From NCBI RefSeq assembly GCF_006149005.1, contig NZ_VBSL01000003.1, positions 186,001-250,000 of the forward strand: a stretch of DNA of 64,000 nucleotides, read 5' to 3'. The notes under the pieces are model-generated. The model had not been told where the DNA came from. It made no database searches and was given only the letters and a program-made list of their open reading frames with translations. Below, piece by piece: positions 28,052-37,951 of this stretch. A program made the translations under genes and the position numbers. Each line of letters begins with the position of its first letter. Positions within the stretch are counted from its first letter, which is position 1. The stretch comes from Larkinella sp. C7 (GTDB lineage: Bacteria > Bacteroidota > Bacteroidia > Cytophagales > Spirosomataceae).

Positions 28052-28310
28052 TTAGTGGGTGAAGTACCGGGAAATCACCCCAACTATTTTCTTTAGAAAG
28101 GTCTGGTTTTCGGCGGTGAGGTCAGGTTGCATTTGAATATTCCGGTTCTTTACGGCAATGACAATTTTGGCCGCTGGCGATCCGATTTTAAAAAAGTGGT
28201 GGAGCATTGTCTGAAAGAAGGCGTGCGGGGTCAGCCAGGTAAGCCGGAGTTTTGTCAACCTCGGGAGCAATCTCGCCGATGACCATTCTAAAACCGTGAT
28301 CGATAAGCAT
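28052..28310 (-). pseudogene. Frameshifted gene remnant, family not recognised
   Basis: Two minus-strand frames join well across a run of six T at 28191-28196. The first (ATG at 28310, stop at 28188) reads MLIDHGFRMVIGEIAPEV... to APPLF. The second continues with KIGSPAAKIVIAVKNRN and ends LKKIVGVISRYFTH at 28052. One base more or less in the T run would give a single ~85-residue product. It could also be a sequencing error. No family is recognised. Confidence 0.3.
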
Positions 28311-28480
28311 GTGGGCAACCGATGTTTGGATAAGCAGGTGTCCAAATCCTCACTTTTTTAAGCGACCTTATTTCTCCATTGTTCACCAGACGGTGCCAGA
28401 TAAGCTGATGATAGCTTGTAGTTTACTCGCCCGCTTTTCAGTGTTTGTACCACAAGGTGTTGATCAGAAAACCGTATGTG

Positions 28481-29233
28481 ATGAATGTAACCTTAAAGGT
28501 CTGGCGGCAGAAAAATAGCCAAACGCCCGGCAAACTCGTAGACTATCAGGTAACCGATCTGTCCCCGGATATGTCGTTTCTGGAGATGTTCGACGTGCTG
28601 AACCAGGATTTGCTCCACCGGGGCGAAGATCCGGTTGTGTTTGACCACGATTGCCGGGAAGGCATTTGCGGCTCGTGCGCCATGTTCATCAATGGCCGGG
28701 CTCACGGGCCTCAGACCGGCGGGGCGACTTGTCTGTTACACATGCGTAGTTTTGAGGACGGCAGCACGATTGTAGTGGAACCCTGGCGGGCCCGGGCCTT
28801 TCCGGTTGTCAAGGATCTGGTGGTTGATCGGTCGGCTTTTGATCGCATCGTTCAGGCGGGTGGGTATATCTCCGTCAATACCGGGGCGGCCCCCGACGCC
28901 AACGAAATTCTGATTGCGCGCGGGAAACAGGAACAGTCGATGGACGCGGCCGCCTGTATTGCCTGTGGGGCCTGCGTTGCGGCCTGTAAAAATGCGTCGG
29001 CGATGCTGTTCACGGCGGCCCAGGTATCCCGGTTTGCGGTTCTGCCCCAGGGGCAGCCCGAGCGCCATCTCCGGGCCGAGCGAATGGTAGCCCAGATGGA
29101 TGCAGAAGGATTCGGAGCCTGCTCGTTCACGGGAGCGTGCTCGGTCGAATGCCCGGCATCCATCTCACTGGATCACATCACCCGACTCAACCGGGAGTAC
29201 CTGGGGGCCAAATTAACCTCTGACAATGTATAA
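28481..29233 (+). CDS. sdhB: Succinate dehydrogenase/fumarate reductase iron-sulfur subunit, orphan
   Basis: The start at 28481 ([14 protein letters not shown]) gives 250 residues and matches the family; the frame runs 12 codons further upstream. All three cluster motifs are present: [2Fe-2S] CREGICGSC with a further Cys about 18 residues later (GGATC), [4Fe-4S] [11 protein letters not shown], and [3Fe-4S] [12 protein letters not shown]. In Bacteroidota this subunit is usually the last gene of an sdhC-sdhA-sdhB operon. Here no flavoprotein or cytochrome b subunit is upstream in the window. It may be a second copy or one working with subunits encoded elsewhere. It overlaps the next gene by eight bases. 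Confidence 0.92.
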   Translation: MNVTLKVWRQKNSQTPGKLVDYQVTDLSPDMSFLEMFDVLNQDLLHRGEDPVVFDHDCREGICGSCAMFINGRAHGPQTGGATCLLHMRSFEDGSTIVVEPWRARAFPVVKDLVVDRSAFDRIVQAGGYISVNTGAAPDANEILIARGKQEQSMDAAACIACGACVAACKNASAMLFTAAQVSRFAVLPQGQPERHLRAERMVAQMDAEGFGACSFTGACSVECPASISLDHITRLNREYLGAKLTSDNV

Positions 29234-29987
29234 ACACGGATATTCAACCCTGGTCTGGGTTCTGCTCATCTGCTTGACGGGCTGTGGTGGAAAAAATACC
29301 TCGTCCAATGTCGAGTCGCCAGGGGACGACAAAACCACCAAAACCGAAGTACTTGAAACCGGTGCGGATTTGTTGCAAAACAAAGCTCCGCTCCAGGCTA
29401 TGAGCATGTATCTGGATGGTTTTCATTTTTACAGCGGGAATATAAAGGGGCAAATGGAAGCCCATCATTACTGCACCCAACTGAATGAAGACGTCGTTCA
29501 ATGCATAATTTTCGACGGCAACGGCAAGGACGCCAAAATGATGGGCGTCGAATACATCGTGTCTGAGCGTCTGTTCAAAACCCTGCCCGACGAAGAAAAG
29601 AAACTCTGGCACAGCCACCACCACGAGGTGAAATCAGGAAGCCTGATTGCTCCCGGTTTGCCCTTGGTTGCCGAACACGAATTGATGGAAAAACTGGTTT
29701 CAACCTACGGAAAAACCTTCCATACCTGGCATACGGATCGGGATTTGAAGCTCCCGCTGGGCCATCCGCTGGTAATGATGGGGTTTACCAAAGAAGGCCA
29801 GTTGGCCGACAGCCTGCTCCGTCGGCGGGATGAACGGTTTCAGATTTCTACCGCGGAGAAAAACCGGAACCGGGCGGATATTCCGATGCCCAGAGTTCAG
29901 CCGGGGGCCAACGCCTGGGAGCAGGGCGAAATCCGGCAGTTGAAAGTGAGTACGGAAAAAGAACCGCTACCCCACCACGCGCATTAA
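29226..29987 (+). CDS. OBAP/DUF1264 family lipoprotein
   Basis: The 253-residue protein has a lipoprotein signal with lipobox LTGC (Cys near residue 19). The body matches the oil-body-associated protein / DUF1264 family, with [43 protein letters not shown], and [19 protein letters not shown]. The many conserved His residues suggest a metal site, but the function is unknown. The ATG at 29226 lies inside the end of sdhB, so the two are probably co-translated. Confidence 0.85.
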   Translation: MYKHGYSTLVWVLLICLTGCGGKNTSSNVESPGDDKTTKTEVLETGADLLQNKAPLQAMSMYLDGFHFYSGNIKGQMEAHHYCTQLNEDVVQCIIFDGNGKDAKMMGVEYIVSERLFKTLPDEEKKLWHSHHHEVKSGSLIAPGLPLVAEHELMEKLVSTYGKTFHTWHTDRDLKLPLGHPLVMMGFTKEGQLADSLLRRRDERFQISTAEKNRNRADIPMPRVQPGANAWEQGEIRQLKVSTEKEPLPHHAH

Positions 29988-30019
29988 GTTTTTTAATCCG
30001 GATTTTCCTGGACCGGCCG

Positions 30020-30496
30020 TTAAAAAGAATAGCGAACGGTGGGCAGGCTAGCGGTGTTCCACCAGTATTGTCGCAAGCCGTCGAAACGTTCCAGCCATTG
30101 GTCAAAGGCAAACGGTTTTACGACATAGCAAGAGCTTCCCCGCTCGTAAGCTTCCCGAATATCGTCGGGATGATCGGAAGAACTCAGCATAATGACTGGA
30201 ATCGTACAAATCGGCATAGGGAAATGCCGGATTGCGTCCAATATTTGCCATCCATCTTCCCGTTGCGGCATGTATAAATCCTGGATAATCAACTGGGGTA
30301 TATTCCACTCACAATCCTTCAATTCTTCCAGGTAGGATATTGCCTGTTCCGGCGTACCGACCTGCACGAGCTGGGCATCGGGGAAAGTCTGTTGTAATGC
30401 CTTTCGAATAACGATTCCTTGATCCGGGTTGTCTTCAACAACCAGTATTCTGGCGTTGCGAAGGCTGCGATCCCGATTTGACGGTTCTCTGTTCAT
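30020..30496 (-). CDS. Single-domain response regulator
   Basis: This receiver-only protein has about 158 residues from the ATG at 30496; another ATG at 30508 would add four. It has the acidic pocket VVEDN, the phosphoacceptor Asp in LIIQDLYMPQREDGW, Ser in IMLSSS and Lys in YVVKPFAF. The Rcp1-like form suggests a relay partner for a GAF or PAS histidine kinase. It is convergent with the OBAP gene; the nearest upstream gene on the same strand is the LytTR protein at 30643. Confidence 0.88.
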   Translation of the reverse strand: MNREPSNRDRSLRNARILVVEDNPDQGIVIRKALQQTFPDAQLVQVGTPEQAISYLEELKDCEWNIPQLIIQDLYMPQREDGWQILDAIRHFPMPICTIPVIMLSSSDHPDDIREAYERGSSCYVVKPFAFDQWLERFDGLRQYWWNTASLPTVRYSF

Positions 30497-30642
30497 ACAC
30501 GCATACATTTACGTTCAAAAGATTTATTCTCTGCGATCAGTTCGACCGACCTGCTGATACTGGGTAACTATACCGGAATTCAATGGGCAAATCCTGGCAA
30601 TAGCGGGAGAAAAGACCCGCGATCAACTGCCTGTAAGCTCGG

Positions 30643-31407
30643 TCAATTTCGGGATGGTAAGGCCGCCAGATGAAACCAGAAATGGCCTAACTGGGCCATC
30701 GTCCGAGTAAAAATAGCTTGGTCTTCCAAAACCGTTACGACTGAGTTTGCCCATCCGGCATACGCCAGATTAACGGTTTCCGGGGTGTTTCTGGGTACCA
30801 GCAATAGGGTGGGAATAGAAGCCAGCCGGGGCGTTTCTTTCAACGATCGCAAGGTGTTCATTCGATCCGTCGTTGACGAACACGCATCAAGTAAAATCAA
30901 GGCCGGGAGCTGATCATCAGGCAATGAAAGTAGCAAATCCGGTATAACCTCGCCCCGATTCAACTGGTTTACCAGACAGTTCGCAAACTTGCTTTGAAAG
31001 CCTTTCCGTACCCAAGATGCTTTGGTTTGGCTATCGGTGACAATAATCACGGAAGGATCGTTTTTTCCAGGCTTTGTTTCAACCGGCTCCTCCGCAGAAG
31101 CCGATACATGGTCAATGAACTGGCGCCACCGGCGACGGCCCACCGGTAAAACCGTGCCGCAATTCATGCGGACTGTTCCTGCCATTTTCGAGCGCGCAGG
31201 CGCTATCCAGTCCCGAACGAACTGAGGATTGATCAGGGCGGTTTTATGAACTCGAATAAACTGGTCTAATCGGGTTTCAAAATAACGCAGTGGTTTACTG
31301 ATCAATGTTTTTCTTCCGTTCGCAAAATTCAGCCAGGTGTAATTGTTGGCCCCCGATAGATAAGTGATTCCCATCGGGCAGTCGAGTAATTCATCTATAA
31401 AACTCAT
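30643..31407 (-). CDS. LytTR DNA-binding protein with C-terminal degenerate receiver
   Basis: The start at 31407 (MSFIDELLDC) gives 254 residues; a longer frame to 31614 would run into the divergent gene. Residues 10-100 are a LytTR domain, with GANNYTWLNFANGRKTLISKPL and FIRVHKTALINPQFV. Residues 118-250 resemble a receiver, with VIIVTDS, a possible phosphoacceptor Asp174 (LILLDAC) and PTLLLVP. The switch Thr/Ser is unclear and the conserved Lys is replaced (NSVVTV). Normal LytTR regulators have the receiver first, so this order is unusual. It is probably a transcription factor controlled by something other than classical phosphorylation. Confidence 0.75.
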   Translation of the reverse strand: MSFIDELLDCPMGITYLSGANNYTWLNFANGRKTLISKPLRYFETRLDQFIRVHKTALINPQFVRDWIAPARSKMAGTVRMNCGTVLPVGRRRWRQFIDHVSASAEEPVETKPGKNDPSVIIVTDSQTKASWVRKGFQSKFANCLVNQLNRGEVIPDLLLSLPDDQLPALILLDACSSTTDRMNTLRSLKETPRLASIPTLLLVPRNTPETVNLAYAGWANSVVTVLEDQAIFTRTMAQLGHFWFHLAALPSRN

Positions 31408-31612
31408 ACGTATAGTTCCTACGTTAATTGGTAGTAGAAGCCGGTCAGTTCGATAATGTTTTTCGGAGTGAGACAATGGTCGTATGAAGATCTGAATAAT
31501 GACCATCACACAACCCGAAAGATTCCGTTCCCTTACTTTTTGGTAAAAAAGCGGGACATTTTGACGTATAGGGGTTAGTATGAAAAATAGCAGGTTTAAA
31601 CCTAAAGGAACC

Positions 31613-33895
31613 ATGCAAACAAAATCTTACAACAGTCCCACCTATTGGCAAACTTTTACAAAAACCGAAGAAACCTCACAGTGGGTAAATGGACTCGGCC
31701 AGCAACTTAATCAGGCTACCCGTTGGGATGCCGTTCCTTTGCCATTCGAACCGGGCACTCTAAAAATCGGCCTGACGGCCAATTCCCTCTGGCTGATCGG
31801 GGAGTGGGGGAAGGCGGGTAAACTTGCGATTCGGACGTGCTTCGATCCGCAGGGAATTCAGGGCTATAAACACCTTCGGGCGACGGACACGCTAGTCGAA
31901 TACCGGGTGCAGGGCGCGATCGGCGTTTTCCGGGTGGTGATCGAGCGGCCGCTTCCGCATCAACCCCTGCTTCGTTATACCACCTCTCTGAAGCCCAAAC
32001 AGCCCTTCACAGTACAGGCTTTTCCCCGGGATTTGTATCTATTGGATACTGATTATGACCCCTTAACAACTGAAGGAATGGTGTATGTCACGCAGAACGG
32101 ACCGACCTCTGGGATGACTTACCTGTCAATCACCCAGCCTGCAGAAGGGTCGATCTTATACTTTCAGAACTTTACGGCGCTCAACGACTACTGCCAGGTC
32201 ACCCAGACGGAACCGTCCAACTCCGTTAAAGTGCAATGGCCGGAAGCCGGTTTTGCACTGCCTTCTTCCGAAAAACCGTTGGAAGCCGGGAAAGAAATTG
32301 TGCTGTCGGATGCTTTCATGTATTGCAGCGAATCGGTTCCGCAAAGCGAATTTGAAGCCGCTGACCAATTTCTGGAGGCAATGGCCTGCCTTTACAAACA
32401 CTTGCCTAAACCCGAAACCGATTATTTTGATTGGCCGAAAATCGCTGAACGAACAATTCAGGCCCTGACTGAATCCTCGCACTGCGGACGCCGGATTCAG
32501 AAGCAGTACTACCTCAATGCCTACGTCGATGCAACCCGAAAACCGCCCGAAAGCATGGTACAACTGGCCATTCTGGTACCGCTTTGGGAGTACCAGGAAT
32601 GGTTGGGGAAACCGATTCCTCTGGCTGGACAGCTCCAAAAAAATTTACCTTCTTTCTATGATAACCAGCATGAGGTCATCATGCGCTGGTTACCGGGCGA
32701 AGCTTTTAAAGACGAGAACCGCAATGAGGAACAGGATTCAAATAAAATCGACTCCTGGTACCTGCTGCATACGCTGATGAACCTGGGGCGGCTCGCCGAA
32801 AAGGGCGACACCGAAGCCAAAGAGCTGTTGTTTCGCTCGCTGGAGTTTGCAATAAAGGCTGCTCATGCGTTCAAGTATGACTGGCCGGTGTTTTATGATA
32901 TTCGAACGCTGGAAATCGTAAAGGCCGAAACGAATGAAGGAAAAGGGGGTGAACTGGATGTGGCCGGGTTGTATACCCATGTGATGCTTCAGGCTTACGA
33001 ACTGACCAAAGAACCGCGGTTTCTGGATGAAGCCATAGCCTCGGCCGATCGGTTGCGGGGCAAAGGCTTTGAACTGTTGTATCAGACGAACATCACCGTG
33101 ATGAGTTCGCTGACGCTGGCCAAACTCTGGAAAATTACCGGTAACCGACTCTATTTCGATCTGAGCCGACTCAGCATTGCCAACGTGATCGCCCGCATGT
33201 GGATTTGGGAAGGCAATTTTGGCTTTGGGAAGACCCGCAGCACGTTCATGGGCGTAGCTCCGCTGAAAGATGCGCCCTACCTGGCGGCTTATGAAGAAGC
33301 CGAAATTTTTGCCACCATGCTGAATTACCTCAAAGAGGTTGGCAGGGATGTGCCCGATTCCATCCGCTTGTTGTATTCCGAATATATAAAATACCTCCTG
33401 CACCGGGGGCGGTATTATTATCCATCGGAATTACCTGCGGAGATGGTTTGTGAACAGCCCCGTGAGGGGCGGATTATTCGGGACCTGCCCATGCCGCTGG
33501 AAGATATTTCGACGGGCTGGACCCAGGCCGGTGAAGTAGGTCAGGAAGTGTACGGAGGAGCTCTGGCCTATATTCTGACTACCTATGCCTACAAGGAGTT
33601 TGCCGATATGCCAGTCGTGGTTTTTTCAGACTATCCTATTTACCAGGCGGAGTACCGGCTGACGGGCAAACGTAGCGGCTACGCCGTGATCCGGCTGGCG
33701 GGTACGGCCGACTGCCAGTGCCGGGTTCGGTTGTTGCCCAAAAACCGGAAGCTGCCAACCGTGCAACTCTTCGACGAGGATAATCCGGGCGGTTCAGCAC
33801 TTAAGCCAGTCGAAAAAACGGGTCAGTATTATGATTACCGGGTTCAGGGAAATCAACGGCTTCGGGTGGAATGGAATCCGGGAGATCAGGTCTGA
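31613..33895 (+). CDS. Large cytoplasmic protein with alpha/alpha-barrel-like core, unknown function
   Basis: The start at 31613 is preceded by AAAGGAA and gives 760 residues; an ATG at 31580 would add 11. There is no signal peptide. The first 230 residues are mainly beta. Residues 260-640 have helical hairpins like (alpha/alpha)6 glycosidases and epimerases, with YYLNAYVDAT, IDSWYLLHTLMNLGRLAEKG and LDVAGLYTHVMLQAYELTKEPRFL. The C-terminal 100 residues are again beta (RVRLLPKNRKLPTVQLF). Sugar processing is plausible, but no family is recognised with confidence. It is divergent from the LytTR gene. Confidence 0.7.
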   Translation: MQTKSYNSPTYWQTFTKTEETSQWVNGLGQQLNQATRWDAVPLPFEPGTLKIGLTANSLWLIGEWGKAGKLAIRTCFDPQGIQGYKHLRATDTLVEYRVQGAIGVFRVVIERPLPHQPLLRYTTSLKPKQPFTVQAFPRDLYLLDTDYDPLTTEGMVYVTQNGPTSGMTYLSITQPAEGSILYFQNFTALNDYCQVTQTEPSNSVKVQWPEAGFALPSSEKPLEAGKEIVLSDAFMYCSESVPQSEFEAADQFLEAMACLYKHLPKPETDYFDWPKIAERTIQALTESSHCGRRIQKQYYLNAYVDATRKPPESMVQLAILVPLWEYQEWLGKPIPLAGQLQKNLPSFYDNQHEVIMRWLPGEAFKDENRNEEQDSNKIDSWYLLHTLMNLGRLAEKGDTEAKELLFRSLEFAIKAAHAFKYDWPVFYDIRTLEIVKAETNEGKGGELDVAGLYTHVMLQAYELTKEPRFLDEAIASADRLRGKGFELLYQTNITVMSSLTLAKLWKITGNRLYFDLSRLSIANVIARMWIWEGNFGFGKTRSTFMGVAPLKDAPYLAAYEEAEIFATMLNYLKEVGRDVPDSIRLLYSEYIKYLLHRGRYYYPSELPAEMVCEQPREGRIIRDLPMPLEDISTGWTQAGEVGQEVYGGALAYILTTYAYKEFADMPVVVFSDYPIYQAEYRLTGKRSGYAVIRLAGTADCQCRVRLLPKNRKLPTVQLFDEDNPGGSALKPVEKTGQYYDYRVQGNQRLRVEWNPGDQV

Positions 33896-33901
33896 TCTCC
33901 C
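33880..33901 (+). terminator. Hairpin overlapping the stop codon of the preceding gene
   Basis: GGGAGATCA and TGATCTCCC pair around GGTC, followed by ATTCTTTTATTCC. The TGA stop lies in the right arm. Confidence 0.65.
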
Positions 33902-34545
33902 ATTCTTTTATTCCTGATTTATACCTACAAACGAACGCTCCGGAGCCGCAAACACACACGGCTGGCGAATCGCTGAATGGTAAACGAATTGTTATCGCGG
34001 GCGGCATAAACCGGAATCAGTCGGGCCAGTGCCATCTAACTGGGTTCATACGGTGCGCGAATCTTTACGTTCGGACGGCATCAGAAACAACGCGACGAAG
34101 CCCAAAAACGTCTGGGTAAAAGCGTTCATTTATTAACTAATTCCAGAACAACCGTTCACTGCTATACGTAGCCGGACCAGAAGTAAGATTTTATTTTAGG
34201 GAATGGGCCTATCCGCCGGTTTGGACTGGGGAGATCCCTTCTGACGCGGGAAAATGGACCAGGCTACGATCGCAGGCACCGATAAAAACTCGCTTTGCCT
34301 ATTTTGCATCGACTGAAACCAGAACGGATTGGTTCCCACGGCTAAAGTGTCGGCAATCGCTTTTTCCTTTCAGCCTCTGCCTGGTATTCAGTTTTCTTTC
34401 CTGTCCGCGAAGGGAATTAGTCTCAGGAATAGAGCATAAATAATCAGGGCCGTGACTCGCTTTGATTATCAATGGTTTAGGATGCGTCGCACTTTCGACT
34501 GATCCATTGAACTTCTGTGGGTTGACTTTAGGGGCTGTAAGTTCT
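33902..34545. other. Intergenic region, no convincing gene
   Basis: About 640 bases separate the preceding terminator from the end of the histidine kinase gene. A short minus-strand frame near 34130 encodes a 27-residue peptide starting MNAFTQTFLGFVALFLMP. It has a hydrophobic centre, but nothing supports it as real. Confidence 0.3.
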
Positions 34546-35838
34546 TCAGCGATCATTGCTGTGAACCAGCATGCGGATCCGGAACAATGTCCCCCAGCCC
34601 GTTTTTGTTTCGGTCTCCAGGCTGGCTCCCAGCAACTCACACAACCTTTTGACAATCGAAAGGCCAATTCCTTCCCCTTGACCTGCTTTGGAGGCCAGAA
34701 CCGTGGTTGCTTCCCGGGCCTTGGCCGGGAGACTGGCAAAGCCAGTAGATGCTGTTGATTCTGAATCGGGAGACAACACCTGGGCAAGTGTATCGGCTTG
34801 TTGGCGGGGTAGACCAGGACCCGAATCCTGGATACTGATAATCCAGCGGTATTGATCCTCACTTGACCAGGAAACCGACACCCAGCCTGAGTCGGTGTGC
34901 TTCAGGGCATTCAGCACCAGATTCTGCACGATGCGCTGCATCAGTATGGGGTCACTTTCAACCATCAACTCCGTAGGGCCATCTGATTTCAGCACCAGTC
35001 CCTTTTCCTGAGCCAGGGATTGATAGCAGATCACTATCGAATGCAGCAATTCACCCGCATTGAAAGCATTGATGGCAACCGGCTCCTGACCTGCCTCCAG
35101 CCTGGCCAGATCCATGAGTTGAACGACCATATTGCGGACGGTCGTCAGGTTGCGATTGAGCATCGTAACCATCTCTTTCCGTTCGGATTCATCGGCATCC
35201 ATTAGCTCCAAAAACGAAGCAGAACCTTGAATTACCCCGAAACTACCACGCAGATCATGAGAAGTTGTGCGCAGCAGATCGCCCCGCTGGCGTATGAGTT
35301 CATTGAGCTCTTCCAGGGTTTTTTCCAACGTTTGCGCCCGGCTGCTGGCGGCAATACGCTGCAATTCGGTGTACTGCTCGATGCTGCCTTTCATACACAG
35401 AGTAGTAAACCAAGCTAAATGCTCATAAGATTGGACAATCGGTTCGGGATAGGCTACCGGATTTAAGAGCCAGTACTGTCGGTATTCTTCCAGCAAAATC
35501 CGGTTCATGTGCTGAACCTCGCTCAGTAGTTCGTGCAAAACGTAGCCCTTCTGCCAGCGGTGTAAGCCGTGTTCTTCGGCCAGCAGCCCAACATCCACTT
35601 CCAGAGGCTGTTGGCGTAGTCGCCGTTCAAATTCATTGAGCATGAAAGGAACTTTATTATTAAAGTCCTCGCGGCTCAGTCCGGCAGTCGTATTGAACGC
35701 CGGATCGGTCTGACAGGCCGTCCGCCAGGTGTTTAAAACCGCTTCCCGGCGCGCTGCTAAGTAGGCAGACAAATCAATCAGCGATTGAAGGTGGTTAAAG
35801 GCCAAGGATTCCATACGGATTTCGTTATGGTTCAACAT
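34546..35838 (-). CDS. Histidine kinase with RsbR-like N-terminal sensor domain
   Basis: The start is uncertain (ATG at 35838 or 35814; the frame runs to 35997). From 35838 the protein has about 430 residues and no membrane helix. Residues 15-170 resemble the RsbRD N-terminal sensor fold seen in kinases and stressosome proteins. A short coiled coil precedes His194 (TTSHDLRGSFGVIQ). The ATPase domain has QNLVLNALKHTDSG, DSGPGLP and GEGIGLSIVKRLCELLG. A Ser/Thr/Ala-rich insert separates the last two boxes. A response regulator gene lies 219 bases upstream on the same strand and is the likely partner. Confidence 0.85.
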   Translation of the reverse strand: MLNHNEIRMESLAFNHLQSLIDLSAYLAARREAVLNTWRTACQTDPAFNTTAGLSREDFNNKVPFMLNEFERRLRQQPLEVDVGLLAEEHGLHRWQKGYVLHELLSEVQHMNRILLEEYRQYWLLNPVAYPEPIVQSYEHLAWFTTLCMKGSIEQYTELQRIAASSRAQTLEKTLEELNELIRQRGDLLRTTSHDLRGSFGVIQGSASFLELMDADESERKEMVTMLNRNLTTVRNMVVQLMDLARLEAGQEPVAINAFNAGELLHSIVICYQSLAQEKGLVLKSDGPTELMVESDPILMQRIVQNLVLNALKHTDSGWVSVSWSSEDQYRWIISIQDSGPGLPRQQADTLAQVLSPDSESTASTGFASLPAKAREATTVLASKAGQGEGIGLSIVKRLCELLGASLETETKTGWGTLFRIRMLVHSNDR

Positions 35839-36056
35839 CCGGTTGAGCGGTTCGATCCGGAAGTGATACATCCCTATTGGGCGACCAGGCGAAAGAGAAC
35901 GACAAGCTGTCGCAGTTGTAAGATAAACAAGGTAACTGAGCGTATGGTTTAGAATTTTATTTGGCAAGACTGGTAATGATAATGGAGATGAAGGCAAGTC
36001 GTAGCGTGACCTCCGAATTTTCTACGGTTTTTCCTGCATCCCGGAACGAATGTCGT

Positions 36057-36470
36057 CTAAAATGACTCATTAGAAACTCGGTCTTCGACCAAGCTTTTGA
36101 CAAACTGAACCATATCGCTCATCGCATCCATTTTGGTTACAAATCGCTGAGCACCCAGTTGTCGACACTGATCTGCTTCGGGCCCGTCGGGCAGCGAGGA
36201 CCATACCACAACCGGTAACCCTTGAAGATGGTCCTGGGACTGCATCCAGCGGAGGACATTGGGAGCCTTTTCAGGTAAGGGCCGCAGGTGATAATCCAGC
36301 AACAGCACATCCGGCCGGTACTTGGTGCTGGCCATGCAGTCCTTCAAATCGGGAACGGTGAGCGCAATTCTTAGGTGAACCTGATCCTTGTAGACCATCC
36401 TGACGGTAAGCTGCAGGAGCTTACCGATATCGATTTGATCATCGGCGATTAACAAATAAAATGGAGCCAT
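36057..36470 (-). CDS. Single-domain response regulator
   Basis: This 137-residue receiver has the acidic pocket LLIADDQ (Asp10-Asp11), phosphoacceptor Asp59 (VLLLDYHLRP), the switch Ser in VVVWSSLP and Lys113 (RFVTKMDA). It has no output domain. The histidine kinase gene follows on the same strand, so the two may form a pair. Confidence 0.85.
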   Translation of the reverse strand: MAPFYLLIADDQIDIGKLLQLTVRMVYKDQVHLRIALTVPDLKDCMASTKYRPDVLLLDYHLRPLPEKAPNVLRWMQSQDHLQGLPVVVWSSLPDGPEADQCRQLGAQRFVTKMDAMSDMVQFVKSLVEDRVSNESF

Positions 36471-36715
36471 CAGTCAAGTGATTGTTATACTGAAGCAAAC
36501 CAGCTCTTCTGCGGATGTTCACGGATAGTTGCCTGGAAATAAGGGAAAGGTCCGGCCGCAAATTATCGATAGGACCATCTCCTCATTTGTGAGACCGCGA
36601 AACCGGCGCACACGCGTGAAAGTGGGTTACATCAATGAACTGGGATTCTTGCCAACGGGTCCAAATCCGCCGGGGATGCGCCGAGGTCGATCAATGATCA
36701 TTAAATCAGCACACT

Positions 36716-37951
36716 ATGTCTATTCATCCAACACTGGCCGGGATCAAAGCGGGTTCTGAACCTTTGTCCCAATTACGAGTATCAGAACAGGAAATATCAA
36801 TCCCATCCGCTTATCAGTTACAGGATTTACTTTGTTTTTCGCATTTGCGTTGGAACTTTGTCTACCAACGCCCTCAACACCTGCTGAGCCGGGCAAGTCA
36901 GCACTTTCGGGTCTGGTTTTGGGAGGAACCTGTCAGAGATGATAATAACTGGCTGGAAGTCCGTTCGATTACCCCGCAGCTCCACATTCTTACTCCTCAT
37001 TTGTTGCCGACTACCGGGCCTGAAGCGGAAATAGATCAGCAACGCCAATGGTTGAATGGTTTGCTGATCCAGCACGGTATGACGGATTATACTACGTGGT
37101 ATTATACACCATTGGCACTGGCTTTTACCGATCATCTGAAGCCCCGGCTTACGCTTTACGATTGCATGGATGAACTGTCCGCCTTTCAGGGGGCTTCGCT
37201 CCAGCTTCGGGAGCAGGAAAAGCAGTTGTTGAAACGGGCGGATCTGGTCTTTACGGGCGGTCATAGCCTATTTGAAGCCAAGAAGATGCTAAATCCATCC
37301 GTCCACGCATTTCCCAGCAGTGTCGACTTTGCTCACTTTGCCAAAGCCCGTAAGGGCTTGCCCGATCCAGCCGATCAGCAGGCGTTAGCTCATCCGCGCA
37401 TTGGTTACAGCGGTGTAATTGACGAACGAGTCGATCTCTCTCTATTAAGGGAACTTGCTCAACGTCAGCCCACCTGGCAGCTCATCCTATTGGGGCCTGT
37501 CGTCAAGATTGATCCGGCTACCCTGCCCCATGCTCCGAATCTGCATTACCTGGGTATGAAATCGTACGATGAGTTACCGGCTTATTTTAGTAACTGGGAA
37601 GTAGGAATGCTGCCCTTTGCACTCAACGAAGCCACTCGTTTTATCAGTCCGACGAAAACGCCGGAGTATCTGGCCGGGGGACTCCCGGTTGTTTCAACAC
37701 CGATTCGGGATGTGGTCACAACCTACGGTGGCAGCGGTCCCGTCTGGATTGCCGATTCCGTGTTGACGTTTGAAGAATCGATTGGCAGAATTTTGCAAAA
37801 CCATCCCAAACCTGACTGGTCGGGCGTTGATGTCCAGTTACGGCAACAGTCCTGGCAACAAACCTGGCAGGCGATGTTGGGATTGATGGAGGAACAATTA
37901 AGGGCCGAGGACGTTGACTCTCCGACCACGCAGCCAATGCTGTCCCTATGA
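36716..37951 (+). CDS. Family 1/4-type glycosyltransferase
   Basis: The 411-residue protein has a GT-B layout. The N-terminal half starts with LLCFSHLRWNFVYQRPQHLL, a typical opening of these transferases. The C-terminal half contains ARKGLPDPADQQALAHPRIGYSG, LILLGPVVKIDP, LHYLGMKSYDELPAYF and SPTKTPEYLAGGLPVVSTPI, the usual nucleotide-sugar binding region. It probably adds a sugar to a surface glycan or glycolipid. Its stop overlaps the next gene's start (ATGA), and galactofuranose synthesis is encoded two genes later. Galactofuranosyl transfer is an inference. Confidence 0.88.
   Translation: MSIHPTLAGIKAGSEPLSQLRVSEQEISIPSAYQLQDLLCFSHLRWNFVYQRPQHLLSRASQHFRVWFWEEPVRDDNNWLEVRSITPQLHILTPHLLPTTGPEAEIDQQRQWLNGLLIQHGMTDYTTWYYTPLALAFTDHLKPRLTLYDCMDELSAFQGASLQLREQEKQLLKRADLVFTGGHSLFEAKKMLNPSVHAFPSSVDFAHFAKARKGLPDPADQQALAHPRIGYSGVIDERVDLSLLRELAQRQPTWQLILLGPVVKIDPATLPHAPNLHYLGMKSYDELPAYFSNWEVGMLPFALNEATRFISPTKTPEYLAGGLPVVSTPIRDVVTTYGGSGPVWIADSVLTFEESIGRILQNHPKPDWSGVDVQLRQQSWQQTWQAMLGLMEEQLRAEDVDSPTTQPMLSL

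Noticed and set aside
34299-34862. Minus-strand frame of 187 codons after the kinase gene
   Set aside because: It overlaps the kinase gene's end in another frame and shows no domain or signal.
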